A stretch of 64,000 bases of DNA from Sthenelais limicola (GCA_942159475.1 OW804094.1:9431555-9495554), one strand, 5' to 3'; shown: positions 29,700 to 41,598, counted from the first letter of the stretch. Numbers and translations are program-made. The notes: generated from the letters alone by a model not told the origin.

Positions 29700-29965
29700 C
29701 TATAGCCCATTTCTCAAGATCATCTTTAAAGGGCATACCATGGGCCCCACCTTGATATAGTATAGCTAGTGCATCCCATTGCAGTAGAATAGGTAACTAG
29801 TCATTTAGCGCGTCGCTATCTCATAAACTGTAAAATTAAAACTCTAGTCTAAGGGACCCTCTGGAAGAGCTATGGCTGCCATAGAAGAGGGCAAACCCAT
29901 TTCCGGTGTAATTTATCTTATGTACTGTTTTCTGGAAATAAACAATATACATACATACACCTTCG
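29700..29965 (+). repeat. Repeat E (LINE 3' end), copy 1
   Basis: Shares CTAAGGGACCCTCTGGAAGA, GCTATGGCTGCCA and GTACTGTTTTCTGGAAATAA with 42005-42235 in inverse orientation; ends in AATAAACAATATACATACA. Confidence 0.7.
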
Positions 29966-31392
29966 GTATAAAAGGGGTGGGTGGGGCCAGCAGAGCTTTC
30001 CCCTGTCAGACACAGTCCCATGTAGAGCAGAGCACAGTTTTTGAATCTATTCCCTAATATCTCATGTTCTAGCCTCTGTTTGTTCATGTAACTAGCCACA
30101 TATATAAATGAATATATGGAGGCAATGATGTCTACTTACATTAAAAATCGTAGTACTCCTTACATCACTAATTCATTAACTCCATTGAGAATATGACTGT
30201 TACACATTTAACTGAAACAGTTAGCTGTCAATCTAGACTGTGTTTACACCAGTCACATGACACAACAACACCACATGGGGGGCGGAGTATTGCTTTGTAT
30301 ACACTGGTTACTTATAAGTTATGTCTATCTGACTGAAAGGGCCATGTGCCCCTGATGAGTGGTGTTTCGGTTGGGGATTAATCTATGCAAGAGTGTCACA
30401 TGACCATCTGGGGCCGCCTTCCAGACCCATATCACCAGTTGACAATGATTAATGGCATTACGCTGGGGTCCCAGCGTGGGTTCCCCTTTAAACTTTGCCG
30501 CTCATTTAAAAGCCTTATTTGGTTTTGCTATTCCTCCCTTGTAAGAACATTAACATTAACATTAACAACCATAACAGAGGAGGAAAATGGCTTGGTTTTG
30601 GTTAATTCTATGTTGGTAATATTATTGTAGTAAAGCGTTTTTGGTATAATTTGTTTTATTTGATTTTGCAAATATAATGATGAAAACGCGTTTTTTTTTA
30701 TTCAACATTTTTATACAGCAAGACATGTCTATTTGTCAGGACCAAAGCTCACAACATCTTTAATGATATTCTGCCTGGCGCTGTGTCTAGTGTGGTTTTA
30801 ACTAACTAGGTGCATGGCTATATAATGTAACTAAAAATAAGAACTAATAACATCGAAATGATAGTATCTATCAACATATATACATATGGTACACCAGGTG
30901 TCTGGTTTTATGTTTTCTTGTATATGGGGTGCTGTTGATGTGTGTGTGGTTGTGTGTGGTGTGTTTTGTGGATTTGAATGTTTTGTGGGTTCTCTTGGCC
31001 CAGCGTGTTAAAGCCCTAGGTGTTTCTTTAGTGCAGACTTAAAGCTGTTTGGGCTGTTTATATTTGATGACCAGCGTTATGAAATGACAATTAAATAACA
31101 TTATTAAACTAACTGAACCCACCTGCAGTCCCCCATGTATGAATAGTCCAGCTGGTAAGCAGTTGGATTGTTTATTTTATGATGAAAGCATGAAATGTGG
31201 TTAATAAAAAAGCCTTTCCACAGTCTGTACGTCCACACAGCCTGACGGTAAAGTTATTAGAGTATTCCTTGTTGGTGTATGCCTCCACTAACATATAAAT
31301 AAGCAAACCATATGAATAAAAAATGGTGTCAAAACCTAGAACACGTTTATGAGAGGAAACCTCCGAATACCACTTTACCTCATCATGTATAG
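29966..31392. other. Intergenic, no gene seen
   Basis: It includes an ACATTAAC run (30547-30565), a T-rich stretch with ATTTTTATACAGC (about 30700, resembling a LINE tail), and a GT-rich patch (30895-30990). No splice-supported coding found. Confidence 0.4.
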
Positions 31393-31627
31393 AGGTCATA
31401 TTTTCAGGAAATCTACAATTCACTTTCACCAATCCTCTCAAATAAGCCAAATTTCAGATGAAAATAACAATCCTAAGACAGTTCAACCTAACCAAACAGA
31501 TTGCTAGAAACAATGCAATGCCGAATATACTCGAATTTACCTAGTATTGACCAAATTCCAGCTTAATTTAGCAGAATTTACTGAATGTGTACAGCTGCCA
31601 ATTGTACACTTTCTGAAAATCTGACCC
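31393..31627 (-). mobile_element. Family A, inverted
   Basis: Complete; internal motif CTAACCAAACAGATTGCTAG defines the subtype also seen at 46432, 57783 and 60277. Confidence 0.8.
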
Positions 31628-31639
31628 ATAAGTAGGTGT

Positions 31640-31765
31640 AGGCACAGTGATAGGGGGTGGGAAGGGTGTAAGGAGAGAGGAGGTAGAAGAAAGTGAGGAG
31701 TGGGAGGCGGAGAGAGAGTGCCAACAGGGGGAGCGGAGGTTGCTGTGAGAGTGGTGGAGTTAGTG
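31640..31765. repeat. Purine-rich low-complexity tract
   Basis: GGGAAGGGTG/GAGAGAGGAGG words. Confidence 0.7.
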
Positions 31766-31817
31766 TGCGTCCTGGGTCCAGGTGGCGCCACAATACCGTG
31801 TGATTTGGTATCGTCAC

Positions 31818-32020
31818 AATAGGGGAGTTGCATGTTACTTCGCATGTCTACTGCAGTGCATGCTGGGATGGATTCTGTTGAAATCTGACATACAAACATT
31901 TTTATCGAAAATTGCAAGAATGTTTTTACCAATATCATAGTTTGTATAAATGATCTATGAAAACCAAATGCATGATCGGAAAGTGAGGTCTTAATGTATG
32001 GAAATATATACATCACACAT
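31818..32020 (+). mobile_element. Family C, right-truncated
   Basis: Left terminus AATAGGGGAGTTGCATG; internal CAGTGCATGCTGGGATGGAT conserved; the last third is lost. Confidence 0.7.
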
Positions 32021-32343
32021 CATTTAATACTAAATTAACTTGTCCCTTTTTTCCTTGCAAGTCCGGTACCTAAATTCTTTTACCTAAATATGAATTATCT
32101 CGTTTCAAAATCAAATTCATGAATTCATTTTAAGGTTCTGACATTATATCCAAATCGTCAAATAGTTTGCAAGAAATCATTATCATCTGTAATTTGACAT
32201 TACATTTAGTTTGACTAAATGATATTATGGCTCTAGTGTATCTCTGAATAATTTTTTATTATTATTATTCAATACAATATTTAAATATTTAAATTGTCAG
32301 CGTTGAGGATGCTACAAAATTATAAACAGAACACAAAAGATAT

Positions 32344-32393
32344 AAAAATATGGAACGCTTCACGAATTTGCGTGTCATCCTTGCGCAGGGGCC

Positions 32394-32425
<32 letters not shown>

Positions 32426-32450
32426 ATATATGTACTGCCGAAGCAAGTAC
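32344..32450 (-). ncRNA. U6: U6 spliceosomal snRNA
   Basis: Read on the minus strand the 107 bases match U6 along the whole length: 5' stem-loop, TTAAAATTGGAACG, the ACAGAGAAG box that pairs with the 5' splice site, the AGC-containing U4/U2-pairing region (GATTAGCATGGCCCCTGC), the ACACGCAAATTCGTG internal stem-loop, and a 3' TTTTT that serves as Pol III terminator. The 5' stem is GTACTTGC/GCAGTAC, where substitutions on the two arms compensate each other. With the TATA box at the right distance this looks functional, not a pseudogene. Confidence 0.95.
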
Positions 32451-32470
32451 ATTATATTTATGTACTAACT

Positions 32471-32481
32471 GCCTTTATATA
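32471..32481 (-). promoter_or_regulatory. TATA box of the U6 gene
   Basis: TATATAAAGGC on the minus strand, 21-31 bases upstream of the U6 5' end, the spacing of Pol III type 3 promoters. A PSE is expected about 50-70 bases upstream (around 32500-32520); I cannot recognise its sequence without relatives. Confidence 0.75.
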
Positions 32482-32874
32482 CCCTTCATTCCCGCTGACA
32501 ACGCTAACAGGGTGTCTTTAGCTGGCACAAATTAATCTAGCATTTTGGGGGTGTAGGCCTACCGAATTTCAAATCGTAAAAAGAATCATCAGGAGGCAGT
32601 GAAACCTATTTATACAAGTTTTCATGTTGTATATGACTTGTTTGAGAAGGTTTTAAATGGTTTTAAATCAGTTGGAAGTGATAAGTTCTAGAGAAAAGCT
32701 GTAGCGCAACCATGCGCGCCATTGGCGGTCACTTGAAGCAATCGTTGACGAATATGACGAGGCTGTTATTGTCGCGCAGTGACGCTCTGTTGCACATATT
32801 GCATAATCAGGGAACAGGACACGTGTGTAGGCCTAAATGGTATTGTGCTATCAAGAAAGCATAATTGTGATGTG

Positions 32875-33266
32875 TTCCAGGAAAATGAGTCAAAATTGAT
32901 ATTTTTCAAAGTGTCTTTTTCACAAGATCTCATTATTGGAATGTTCTAATCTTTGGTGGGTTGATCACTTATAGCTATATCAATCGATGTATTAAATTTA
33001 AGAACAATCTATATAATATATCCTTTCGTTTTAAAGGTCCTCATATGGACTATATTTAGTTACTTTACTGTTTATTGACGCCCAGAAATATTGGAAACTT
33101 TTTTTTCAAAAACGAAAATATCAAACTTAAAATCTAGAAATATTTATTAGATTATTAGACTGTTTACTATCATTGGAATCGGCTTGATCTCATCTTTTCA
33201 AATTATGGTGATATCTCAAAATCCATTTTTTGCGACTTATGACTCATCTTCCTGAAACACATCTCA
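32875..33266 (+). mobile_element. Family B
   Basis: Complete; AT on both flanks. Lies 425 bp upstream of the U6 gene's 5' end. Confidence 0.8.
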
Positions 33267-33417
33267 ATTAGTGAAAGCTCGCTGTCAGAGATCCATGTTT
33301 CTCTGGCTCTCATTGCATGGGTGTTCAGTAGCAAGTATGATCGAGATTCAGTTCAATCCGAATAAGTATCACCCGGAATATTATATCTAATTTAGGAGTG
33401 AGTGACACTATCACCCC

Positions 33418-33573
33418 AAAAAATATCAAAATATCAAACTTGAAATATACATATTATCTATGTCCTACTGTTTACTAACATTGGAATCCCCTTGATCTCC
33501 TCTTTTCAAATATGATGATATCTCAAAATCCATTTTTTGCTATTTGTGACTCATTTCCCTGAAACACCTCACA
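33418..33573 (+). mobile_element. Family B, right part
   Basis: From AATATCAAACTTGAAATAT to CCTGAAACACCTCACA. Confidence 0.65.
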
Positions 33574-33599
33574 TTATATAGTGTGGTTGGTTTATCACC

Positions 33600-33790
33600 T
33601 TTTTTTTAAAAATTTTATTCGACAAAATTTCACATGATGTGATACATTTCATTCGCCAACAACAATTTCAATCACATTTACTATTAACGTTCATAACTGA
33701 CTTTGAACTTAATCGTTTTACTTCTTACACCATTACATTCCAATCTCTTTAATACAATTTCATTCATTACTATAGATCAAAGCAAAATCC
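33600..33790 (-). repeat. LINE-like 3' end
   Basis: TTTTAAAAATTTTATTCGAC onward, related to 12330-12480. Confidence 0.45.
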
Positions 33791-33916
33791 AACCCCTGTC
33801 TTCAATTTTTTAGATAACATCTACACATACATACACTAATTACAAACATTGTTTAGGACGATAGCTATCTATAGGCGTGTACCCTAGTTCTGATAAATCC
33901 TACTTTTCTACATGAA

Positions 33917-34155
33917 GGTCAGAATTTCAGAAAATGTAAAATCGTCAGACATACACATTAATTTTAGCAAGTTCTGCTATATTAGACTGAAAAATGGTCA
34001 ATACTATGTATATCGGAATATATGTGATATAACCTTGACTCCAACTTTATGTTCGGTTATGTTGAATTGTATTTTGATCCTTATCTTTGTCTTAAATTGT
34101 GTTTATTTGAGAGGATTGGTGAACGCGAATTGTACATTTTCTGGCGATTTCACCC
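33917..34155 (+). mobile_element. Family A, hybrid-end subtype
   Basis: Right end TTTTCTGGCGATTTCACCC. Confidence 0.75.
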
Positions 34156-34404
34156 ATTATAATATTCCCTCCAGTCTCACCACTAACTGCCCTCAGCATC
34201 CAACCACAATCATTGTATAACTAATTACACCCCATAATTAAACCATAATTATCAGGAAACAGTATAATTAGTGAGCAATTATAGACCCAACCCCGCAGCT
34301 CTCTCATTCTGTCCTCTATCTGAGCAACACTGTCAGTATTTTAATCTTATCCTCTTTTGTTTAATTATACTTTATTACACATTTAAGAACTGTAAGAAAA
34401 ATAT

Positions 34405-34632
34405 GGGTCAGATCTTCAGAAAATTGGCAGCTCTACACATTTATTGAATTCTGCTAAATTAGTCTGAAAAATGAAGAACACCAGGTATATCTGAGTATAT
34501 TTGGTGTCACATTGATTTAAAGTACCAGTTCTGTTATGTTAAACTGCATTTTGAAGCTCATTTTTGTCTTAAATATGGGTTATTTGAGAGGATTAGTGAA
34601 GGCGAATTGTACATTTTCTGAAAATCTGACCC
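34405..34632 (+). mobile_element. Family A
   Basis: Complete, with ATAT on both sides (34401-34404, 34633-34636). Confidence 0.9.
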
Positions 34633-34719
34633 ATATAAGGATCCAAATTATGTACAAATGTAGAGCTATAATTGTAGTACACTCTTCCTATTAGGGTGGT
34701 GGGCGGGAAACTGTCTTGT

Positions 34720-34815
34720 GGGTGGAATTCTCGGAAAATGTACAATTCACCTTCAGAAACCCTCTCAAATAACACCAAATCTAAGATGAAAATGATACTA
34801 AAAATACAGTTGATA
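34720..34815 (-). mobile_element. Family A fragment
   Basis: GGGTGGAATTCTCGGAAAATG start; cut off where a family B piece begins. Confidence 0.6.
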
Positions 34816-34821
34816 TTCACC

Positions 34822-35162
34822 ATATTTAAAAAGATGAGACCAACCCGATTCCAATGAATATAAACATTAAGGACATCTAATAAGTACTTTTATCTTTTTA
34901 GTTTGATATTTTTATTTTTGAAAAAAAAAAAAACATTTGCAATATTTCTGGGTGCATAATTACCAGTAAAGTAGCTAAATATACTCAATAGGATGATCCA
35001 AGAAACGCACTGATATAATTAATAAACATACTTAAGATCTGGTAGATGTATTCATACAACCACAAGGAATAGACACTTCAAAAATGAACATATTCCAACA
35101 AAGATATCTTTGAAAAACACAAATTTTGCGACTTGTGACTCATTTTCCTGAAACACATCACA
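34822..35162 (+). mobile_element. Family B, left-truncated
   Basis: Right end AATTTTGCGACTTGTGACTC then AACACATCACA; abuts the preceding A fragment. Confidence 0.7.
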
Positions 35163-35264
35163 AATATACTCAGATATATCTATATCTATATGTCCCAGCC
35201 TAATTTAGCAGTATTTACTAAATGTGTAGAGCTTGCGATTGCACATTTTCTTGTGATGTAACCC
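35163..35264 (-). mobile_element. Family A fragment
   Basis: Contains CCTAATTTAGCAG and ACTAAATGTGTAGAGC; starts directly after the B copy ends. Confidence 0.55.
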
Positions 35265-35327
35265 TTGTATGACTGCAGCTGCCCGAATGGCTGCTCCCCG
35301 TCTGGTCAGCTGTAGTGCATCCAGATC

Positions 35328-35341
35328 CCACCAGGTGGCGG
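35328..35341. promoter_or_regulatory. CTCF-like motif
   Basis: CCACCAGGTGGCGG fits the CCASYAGRKGGCRS core at every position. It lies in a non-repeat island between A copies. Confidence 0.3.
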
Positions 35342-35546
35342 CCTTGAGTAGTCTATGTAGATGCTAGTTAAGAGACAATACACTAGGTGGCCTCCCCGTT
35401 TTCAGAATAAGACACAATCATCATCAAAGATAGTATCTCTGTCAGCATTACGCATAATTAAAAGGCTTTATTGGGATGTTGGATGCTCTAGAAGATAAAA
35501 TCACTGCAGCCGTGTTACTTGTAGATCATTGCGTATAACTGTATGT

Positions 35547-35782
35547 GGGTCAGATTTTCAGAAAAATTTACAATTGGCAGCGGTAGACATTTAGTTAATC
35601 CTGCCAAATTAGGCTGCACTTTAGTCAATACTAGGTAAATTCGAGTATATTTGGCAATGCACTGATTCTAGCAATCTGTTTAGTTAGATTGAACTGTATT
35701 TTGAACTTTATATTCGTATGAAATTCGGGTTATTTGAGAGCATTGGTGAAGGTGAATTGTACATTTTCTGAAAATCTGACCC
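35547..35782 (+). mobile_element. Family A
   Basis: Complete; ATGT duplicated on both sides (35543-35546, 35783-35786). Confidence 0.9.
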
Positions 35783-35939
35783 ATGTAGAGATGATAACCT
35801 GGGCTATGAGGAAGACCTGATTTCAGAAGATAAATTAAAGCCCAGTTCCGAAGTATTGTTATGTAATGTATGATGAAATGTCAAATGTATGTAACGGAAT
35901 TTTGGAATAAAAATCTTTATATATATATATAATCTATGT

Positions 35940-36174
35940 GGGTCAGATTTTCAGAAAATGTACAATTGGCAGCTCTACACATTAAGTAAATTCTGCTAAA
36001 TTAGGCTGGAAAATGAAGAATACCGGGTATATTTGAGTATATTTGGTATCGCTTTGATTCAAAGTATCAGTTCTGTTATGTTAAACTGCATTTTAAAGCT
36101 CATTTTCGTCTTAAATATGGGTTATTTGAGAGGATCGGTGAAGGCGAATTGTACATTTTCTGAAAATCTGACCC
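35940..36174 (+). mobile_element. Family A
   Basis: Complete, near-consensus; ATGT on both sides (35936-35939, 36175-36178). Confidence 0.92.
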
Positions 36175-36189
36175 ATGTATTCTCCTATT

Positions 36190-36572
36190 TGTAATGTGTT
36201 ATAGGAAAATGAGTCACAAGTCGTATAAAAATGGATTTTGAGATATCACTATATTTGAAAAGATGAGAGCAAGACGATTCTAATGATAGTAAACATAAAG
36301 GACATATAAAAAGTGTTTCTATATTTTATGGTTCAAGAAATGTTTCAGGGTGTACAATTACTAGTAAAGTAATTAAATGCACTCCATAGAATTCCCTTCA
36401 GAATGCAAGGATATATTTAATACACTGCCTTGTAATTTGGTACTTATATTCATACGACTCGAAGCACTAAACCCTTTAATAATTAGAACATTCCACCAGA
36501 GATCTTGTAAATAAATCACTTTGAAAATATCAATTTTGCGACTTGTGACACATTTTCCCAGAAAACATCACA
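36190..36572 (+). mobile_element. Family B
   Basis: Complete; 15 bases after the preceding A copy. Confidence 0.8.
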
Positions 36573-36723
36573 TTTATACATATGTCGTGATAAATGAGCA
36601 CAACGCCGAGTGATGGCGGTTTACTTCCGTTTTAGTTATATTCTCTTCTTTCTATAGAAATGTAGTACAGACAAATTGGTAAACTAATATTTAACAGGGC
36701 GGACAGTCTGAAATACTATACAT

Positions 36724-36965
36724 GGGTCAAGTTTTCAGAAAATGTACAAATAGAACAGCTGTACACATTTAGTAAATTCTGCTAAATAAGGCTGCAATTT
36801 GGTCAATACTAGGTAGATTATATATATATATATTCGGCATTGCATTGATTCTAGCAATCTGTTTGGTTAGGTTGAACTGTATTTTGAATTTAATTTTCGT
36901 CTGAAATGTGGGTTATTTGATAAGATTGGCGAAGTTGAATTGTACATTTTCTGAAAATCTGACCC
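36724..36965 (+). mobile_element. Family A
   Basis: Complete; ACAT on both sides (36720-36723, 36966-36969). A TA microsatellite expansion sits inside. Confidence 0.9.
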
Positions 36966-37218
36966 ACATATAATTATTATATTATATTGTACCCATGCAC
37001 TATCTGCAAATAACCTGTATTATCATGTGTCTAATTACCTATTGAATGTGTTAGTTATTTTTGTTAGTTTATTTGTTCAACCTGTTCTCGTGTTACCACT
37101 CCACTTTTTTACTGTGAATCATGTCTTGAGATGCTGGATAAATAAAATCTTTAACAGAAAATACCTCATGATCTATGATTCTTTCCCTGATATTTCCAGC
37201 TGAGAATAATGTGTATAC

Positions 37219-37452
37219 GGGTCAGATTTTCAGAAAAGTGTACAATTGGCAGCTCTACACATTTAGGAAATTCTGCGAAATAAAGCTGAAAATGATGAAT
37301 ACCAGGTATATCTGAGTATATTGGTATCGCATTGACTTAAAGTATCAGTTCTGTCATGTTAAACTGCATTTAGAAGCTCATGTTTGTCTTAAATGTGGGT
37401 TATCGGAAAGGATTAGTGAAGTTCAATTGTGCATTTTCTGAAAATCTGACCC
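37219..37452 (+). mobile_element. Family A
   Basis: Complete; flanks ATAC/ACAC are imperfect. Confidence 0.85.
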
Positions 37453-37809
37453 ACACATCACATAATGTTTAATCAAAACGTTTAAATACAAATTTATTGT
37501 TCAGCTTTAGTCCTCTATCCAACCTTTGGGATTTATTTAACTCCACTAGGGTACTCCGAATCGATAGGGTTATTTAAGAAGTCAAACTGAAGTTCTGTTT
37601 AAATGTTCATCACTTTCAACAAATGTTGAGCTCATATGAGTTTAACTATGAAAATAAAACTCAATAATCGGTAATCATATAGAAACACCTCAGGAAAATC
37701 AAATGTAAATTGCTCTAAATATATAATATGTTATGTGGTGGCTTGATATATAAACAGATTTGTATACCTTTATTCCTATGTATTACTATTGTTTGGAGTC
37801 TCTGTATTT

Positions 37810-38054
37810 GGGTCCGATTTTCAGAAAATGTACAATTGGCAGCTTTACACATTTAGGCGATTCTGCTAAACTCGGCTGACAAATTATGAATACCAGGTAT
37901 ATCTGAGTATATTTAGTATCTGAGTCTATTTAGTATATTTAGTTGATTTAAAGTATCAGTTCTGTTATGTTAAACTGCATTTTGAAGCTCAGTTTTGTCT
38001 TAAATGTGGGTGGATTGGTGAAAGCCAATTGTACATTTTCTGAAAATCTGACCT
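37810..38054 (+). mobile_element. Family A
   Basis: Complete; ATTT flanks (37806-37809, 38055-38058). An internal duplication of TATTTAGTAT-like words explains its extra length. Confidence 0.85.
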
Positions 38055-38248
38055 ATTTACTTGTGTATTCCAGTCTTACCATCGACTTACATTTACTTCA
38101 TGTATTTATGTGTATTGGTGCTATTTGCTTGTTTACACACCTTTTATCGTCTACTAAAGGATGGTCGCCAGAGGGAGTCATTTCGTCAGCAATAAATGTT
38201 GTTGCAATAAGCTTAATACTGCGTTCCCTATTTATTCCTCTAAGAGTC

Positions 38249-38485
38249 TGAACCAGGGGGGCGTTTCATGAGTTAACGCAGCGCGCCTTATAGGATCTAA
38301 CGATAGTCGTTACCAAATAAAGAACGACATATTTTAACATAGCGCGCGGTAAGGGACAAAATTGACGTCAACTAACATTGCGTTACTATAACAAATGCGC
38401 ACTAAATTTAACACTATCTAACCCATAGTTACGCTACCATAACGAACGCGCGCTGCGTTAACTTATGAAACGCCCCCCAGGTTCA
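38249..38485. mobile_element. Small CpG-rich TIR element
   Basis: Ends TGAACCAGGGGGGCGTTTCA and, inverted, TGAACCTGGGGGGCGTTTCA, then GTTAACGCAGCGCGC on both arms. Non-coding, 237 bp, far richer in CpG than its surroundings. Confidence 0.8.
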
Positions 38486-38740
38486 CATACTAACGATAAG
38501 GTTTAAGTAGTGTGAATATTGCACAAGTTCTAAGCGACTGAAACCAACAGGTTAGTTAACAGATTTATTATCATGAAAACAGAAAAAAATGAGACATTAA
38601 TTTGGATTTCAGCGGTAATCCTAGTAAGAAACAGATTGGTTGCCATGACAACCCCACATAACTCACTAGTGAAATACCGTATGCATCTAGATATGTTGTT
38701 TTCAGAGCAATATGTGTATAATAGGCAAGTAATAACTAAA

Positions 38741-39062
38741 TGTGATCCGTTTCAGGAAAATGAGTCATAAGTCGCAAAATATGGATTTTGAGATATCACC
38801 ATATTTGAAAGGGTGAGATCAAGCCGATTCCAATGATAGTAAACACTAGGACACCTAATAAGTATTTCTATATTTTAAATTTGTTATTTATTTTATTTTT
38901 TTGGTGTGTGTGGGGGGGGGGGGGAGTTTGCAATGTTTCTGGATGGGTAATTGCTAGAAAGTAACTAGGCCTTCAAAACTAGGCCTTCGAAATGCAAGAA
39001 TATATTTAATACTATGTCCTGAAATTTAGTACATAGACTCATATGACTACAAGTGCCAAATC
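38741..39062 (+). mobile_element. Family B, right-truncated
   Basis: Left terminus TGTGATCCGTTTCAGGAAA; contains a 12-base G run near 38913. Confidence 0.7.
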
Positions 39063-40020
39063 ATCTAAGAACCTGTTTTGTCCCCAACCTGAAAGGATAT
39101 CTATGTGAAATAGGAAAAATCCCAAATATTCAAGGCTTTTTCTTTTTGGAATATCCTTTTCCTTTTTGGAATATCCTTTTTAGGAATATCCACTGTCTTT
39201 TCACCCAAATGTACCATGATGTATTCCTATGCCAATATGTATAACTCCAATGAAACAATATGGGTTTGAGAGGGAGAGGGTGGATGAGAGGGAGGTAGAG
39301 CGGGAGAGGGAGGATGAGAGGGAGAAAGAGGGTGAGAGGGGGAAAGAGAACGGAAAAGAAGACAGCATGGCAGGGAATTGAGACAAGCTGTGGTCTAGTT
39401 GCTATGGTGACAACTGGTCAGTGATCACTCATGCATGCAGCTTTGAGCCACATACAGTGGCCATGTGTTACATAACAGATGCTTGTGTAGGTTTGCATGC
39501 TGATGTCCCCTTTGGTACAGAGACAAAAGGAGTGTACCAGGGGTAAAAAAGTCACCCGATCTTGAAATAGGGATCCCTGCAGGAGGACATGGCTTTTTAT
39601 TTAGGGAAAATAAGAAAAAGGTGCAGGGATATTTTTTTATCTATTTATTTTTTGTTATTTTTATCGGCAGTAAGTACAAATCTGGCATCGCCACTGGCGA
39701 TATTCTAACCACCTGATCTAGGCTACTTATAACTATGTTAATAGTAATGTTATTTTCTTAAGTCAGCTAGTACATGTCTATCGTCGAGGGGGCGTGGAAA
39801 TATAAAGGCGGTCGTGGGATACACTATTTTACTTCATAGTGTATGCTTTATGCTGATATACTTTTCTCTGGTGGATATCTCAGGGAAATAGTCAAATCCG
39901 CCCGGAAATAGGAAGTGAGGATTTGGAAAAGAATTTGTAGTATGTGAAATAGCTTGTACCAAAGAGGAAAATACTGTACCGATTTTGTCATTGGTAGATA
40001 TGTCTACTTTGGGCACATCA
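39063..40020. other. Intergenic
   Basis: It holds a purine-rich GAGAGGGAGA tract (39268-39350) and a GC-box/TATA-like pair (GGGGGCGTGG then ATATAAAGGCGG, about 39788-39810) with no gene attached. Confidence 0.4.
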
Positions 40021-40117
40021 GAACCAGAACATTTCAATGACAAGATCTTGTGAAAAAAACGCTTTGAAAAATATCAATTTTGCGACTTGTGACTCATTTT
40101 CCTGAAACACATCACAA
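40021..40117 (+). mobile_element. Family B, right end only
   Basis: ATATCAATTTTGCGACTTGT to CTGAAACACATCACA. Confidence 0.65.
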
Positions 40118-40515
40118 ATGAATCTCATGACAGAATATGGATGTTCGACGCAATCCTAACGCTTGAAGGTTAAGCAATGCTCAGACGTGATTTAAGTCTC
40201 ATTTTCTACGTATCACATTACTTCCTCAGGCTTAATTGAGAAAAAAACATTAAATGAAAACAATGTTTTTACATTCAGGTGCCTCCGCTTAATGATGAAG
40301 CTCCATGTGGCCCCACATTTCAAACCGTCATTAAATTGTAATAAAGATGTATTTATAGAAGTTTATGTAGGAGTATTACAGGCTAATAGATAAGAAGCTG
40401 AAGGCACTGCTAATTACTGAGAGCTTGTTTAGGCTACGTCCATGTGGATGCTCTACTCCTACTAATCAGTCCTATGCCTCCTGCGGAGTGGTCATTAATG
40501 TAACTCCATACTCGG

Positions 40516-41594
40516 TGATTGGTGAGAGAATGTATTTGTGGATTAGTGCTATGTGAGAGAATGTATTTGATTGGTTGCTAACTGACCAAATGTATTGGAT
40601 TGGTTGCTAACTCAGAGAATGTATTGGATTGGTTGCTAACTGGGAGAATGTATTGGATTGGTTGCTATGTGAGAGAATGTATTTGATTGGTTGCTATGTG
40701 AGAGAATGTATTGGATTGGTTGCTAACTGGGAGAATGTATTGGATTGGTTGCTATGTGAGAGAATGTATTGGATTGGTTGCTATGTGAGAGAATGTATTG
40801 GATTGGTTACTAACTGAGAGAATGTATTGGATTGGTTGCTATGTGAGAGAATGTATTGGATTGGTTGCTATGTGAGAGAATGTATTGGATTGGTTGCTAA
40901 CTGGGAGAATGTATTTGATTGGTTGCTAACTGACAGAATGTATTGGATTGGTTGCTATGTGAGAGAATGTATTGGATTGGTTGCTAACTGACAGAATATA
41001 TTGGATTGGTTGCTATGTGAGAGAATGTATTGGATTGGTTGCTAACTGAGAGAATGTATTGGATTGGTTGCTATGTGAGAGAATGTATTGGATTGGTTGC
41101 TAACTGAGAGAATGTATTGGATTGGTTGCTAACTGACAGAATGTATTTGATTGGTTGCTAACTGACAGAATGTATTTGATTGGTTGCTAACTGAGAGAAT
41201 GTATTTGATTGGTTGCTAACTGAGAGAATGCATTGGATTGGTTGCTACGTGAGAGAATGCATTGGATTGGTTGCTAACTGGGAGAATGTATTTGATTGGT
41301 TGCTAACTGAGAGAATGCATTGGATTGGTTGCTAACTGAGAGAATGCATTGGATTGGTTGCTAACTGAGAGAATGTATTTGATTGGTTACTAACTGGGAG
41401 AATGTATTGGATTGGTTGCTATGTGAGAGAATGTATTGGATTGGTTGCTAACTGACAGAATGTATTGGATTGGTTGCTAACTGAGAGAATGTATTGGATT
41501 GGTTGCTATGTGAGAGAATGTATTTGATTGGTTGCTAACTGAGAGAATGTATTTGATTGGTTGCTATGTGAGAGAATGTATTTGAATGGTTGCT
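40516..41594 (+). repeat. Minisatellite, 29 bp x about 36
   Basis: Each unit has GAGAGAATGTATTGG then ATTGGTTGCTA, ending ACT or TGT: two unit types, TTGCTATGTGAG and TTGCTAACTGAG, are interspersed. Nearly every unit contains GATTGGTTGC, whose complement is a CCAAT box. Stop-free frames in the array are period artefacts. Confidence 0.97.
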
Positions 41595-41598
41595 ACAT

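Noticed and set aside
31537..32016. 159-codon minus-strand frame
   Set aside because: It crosses a family C copy, a purine-rich tract and a family A end; a patchwork of repeats with no coding signature.
40629..40817. Repeat protein frame (WENVLDWLLCERM...)
   Set aside because: Translation of the 29-bp minisatellite; repeated DNA, not selected coding.
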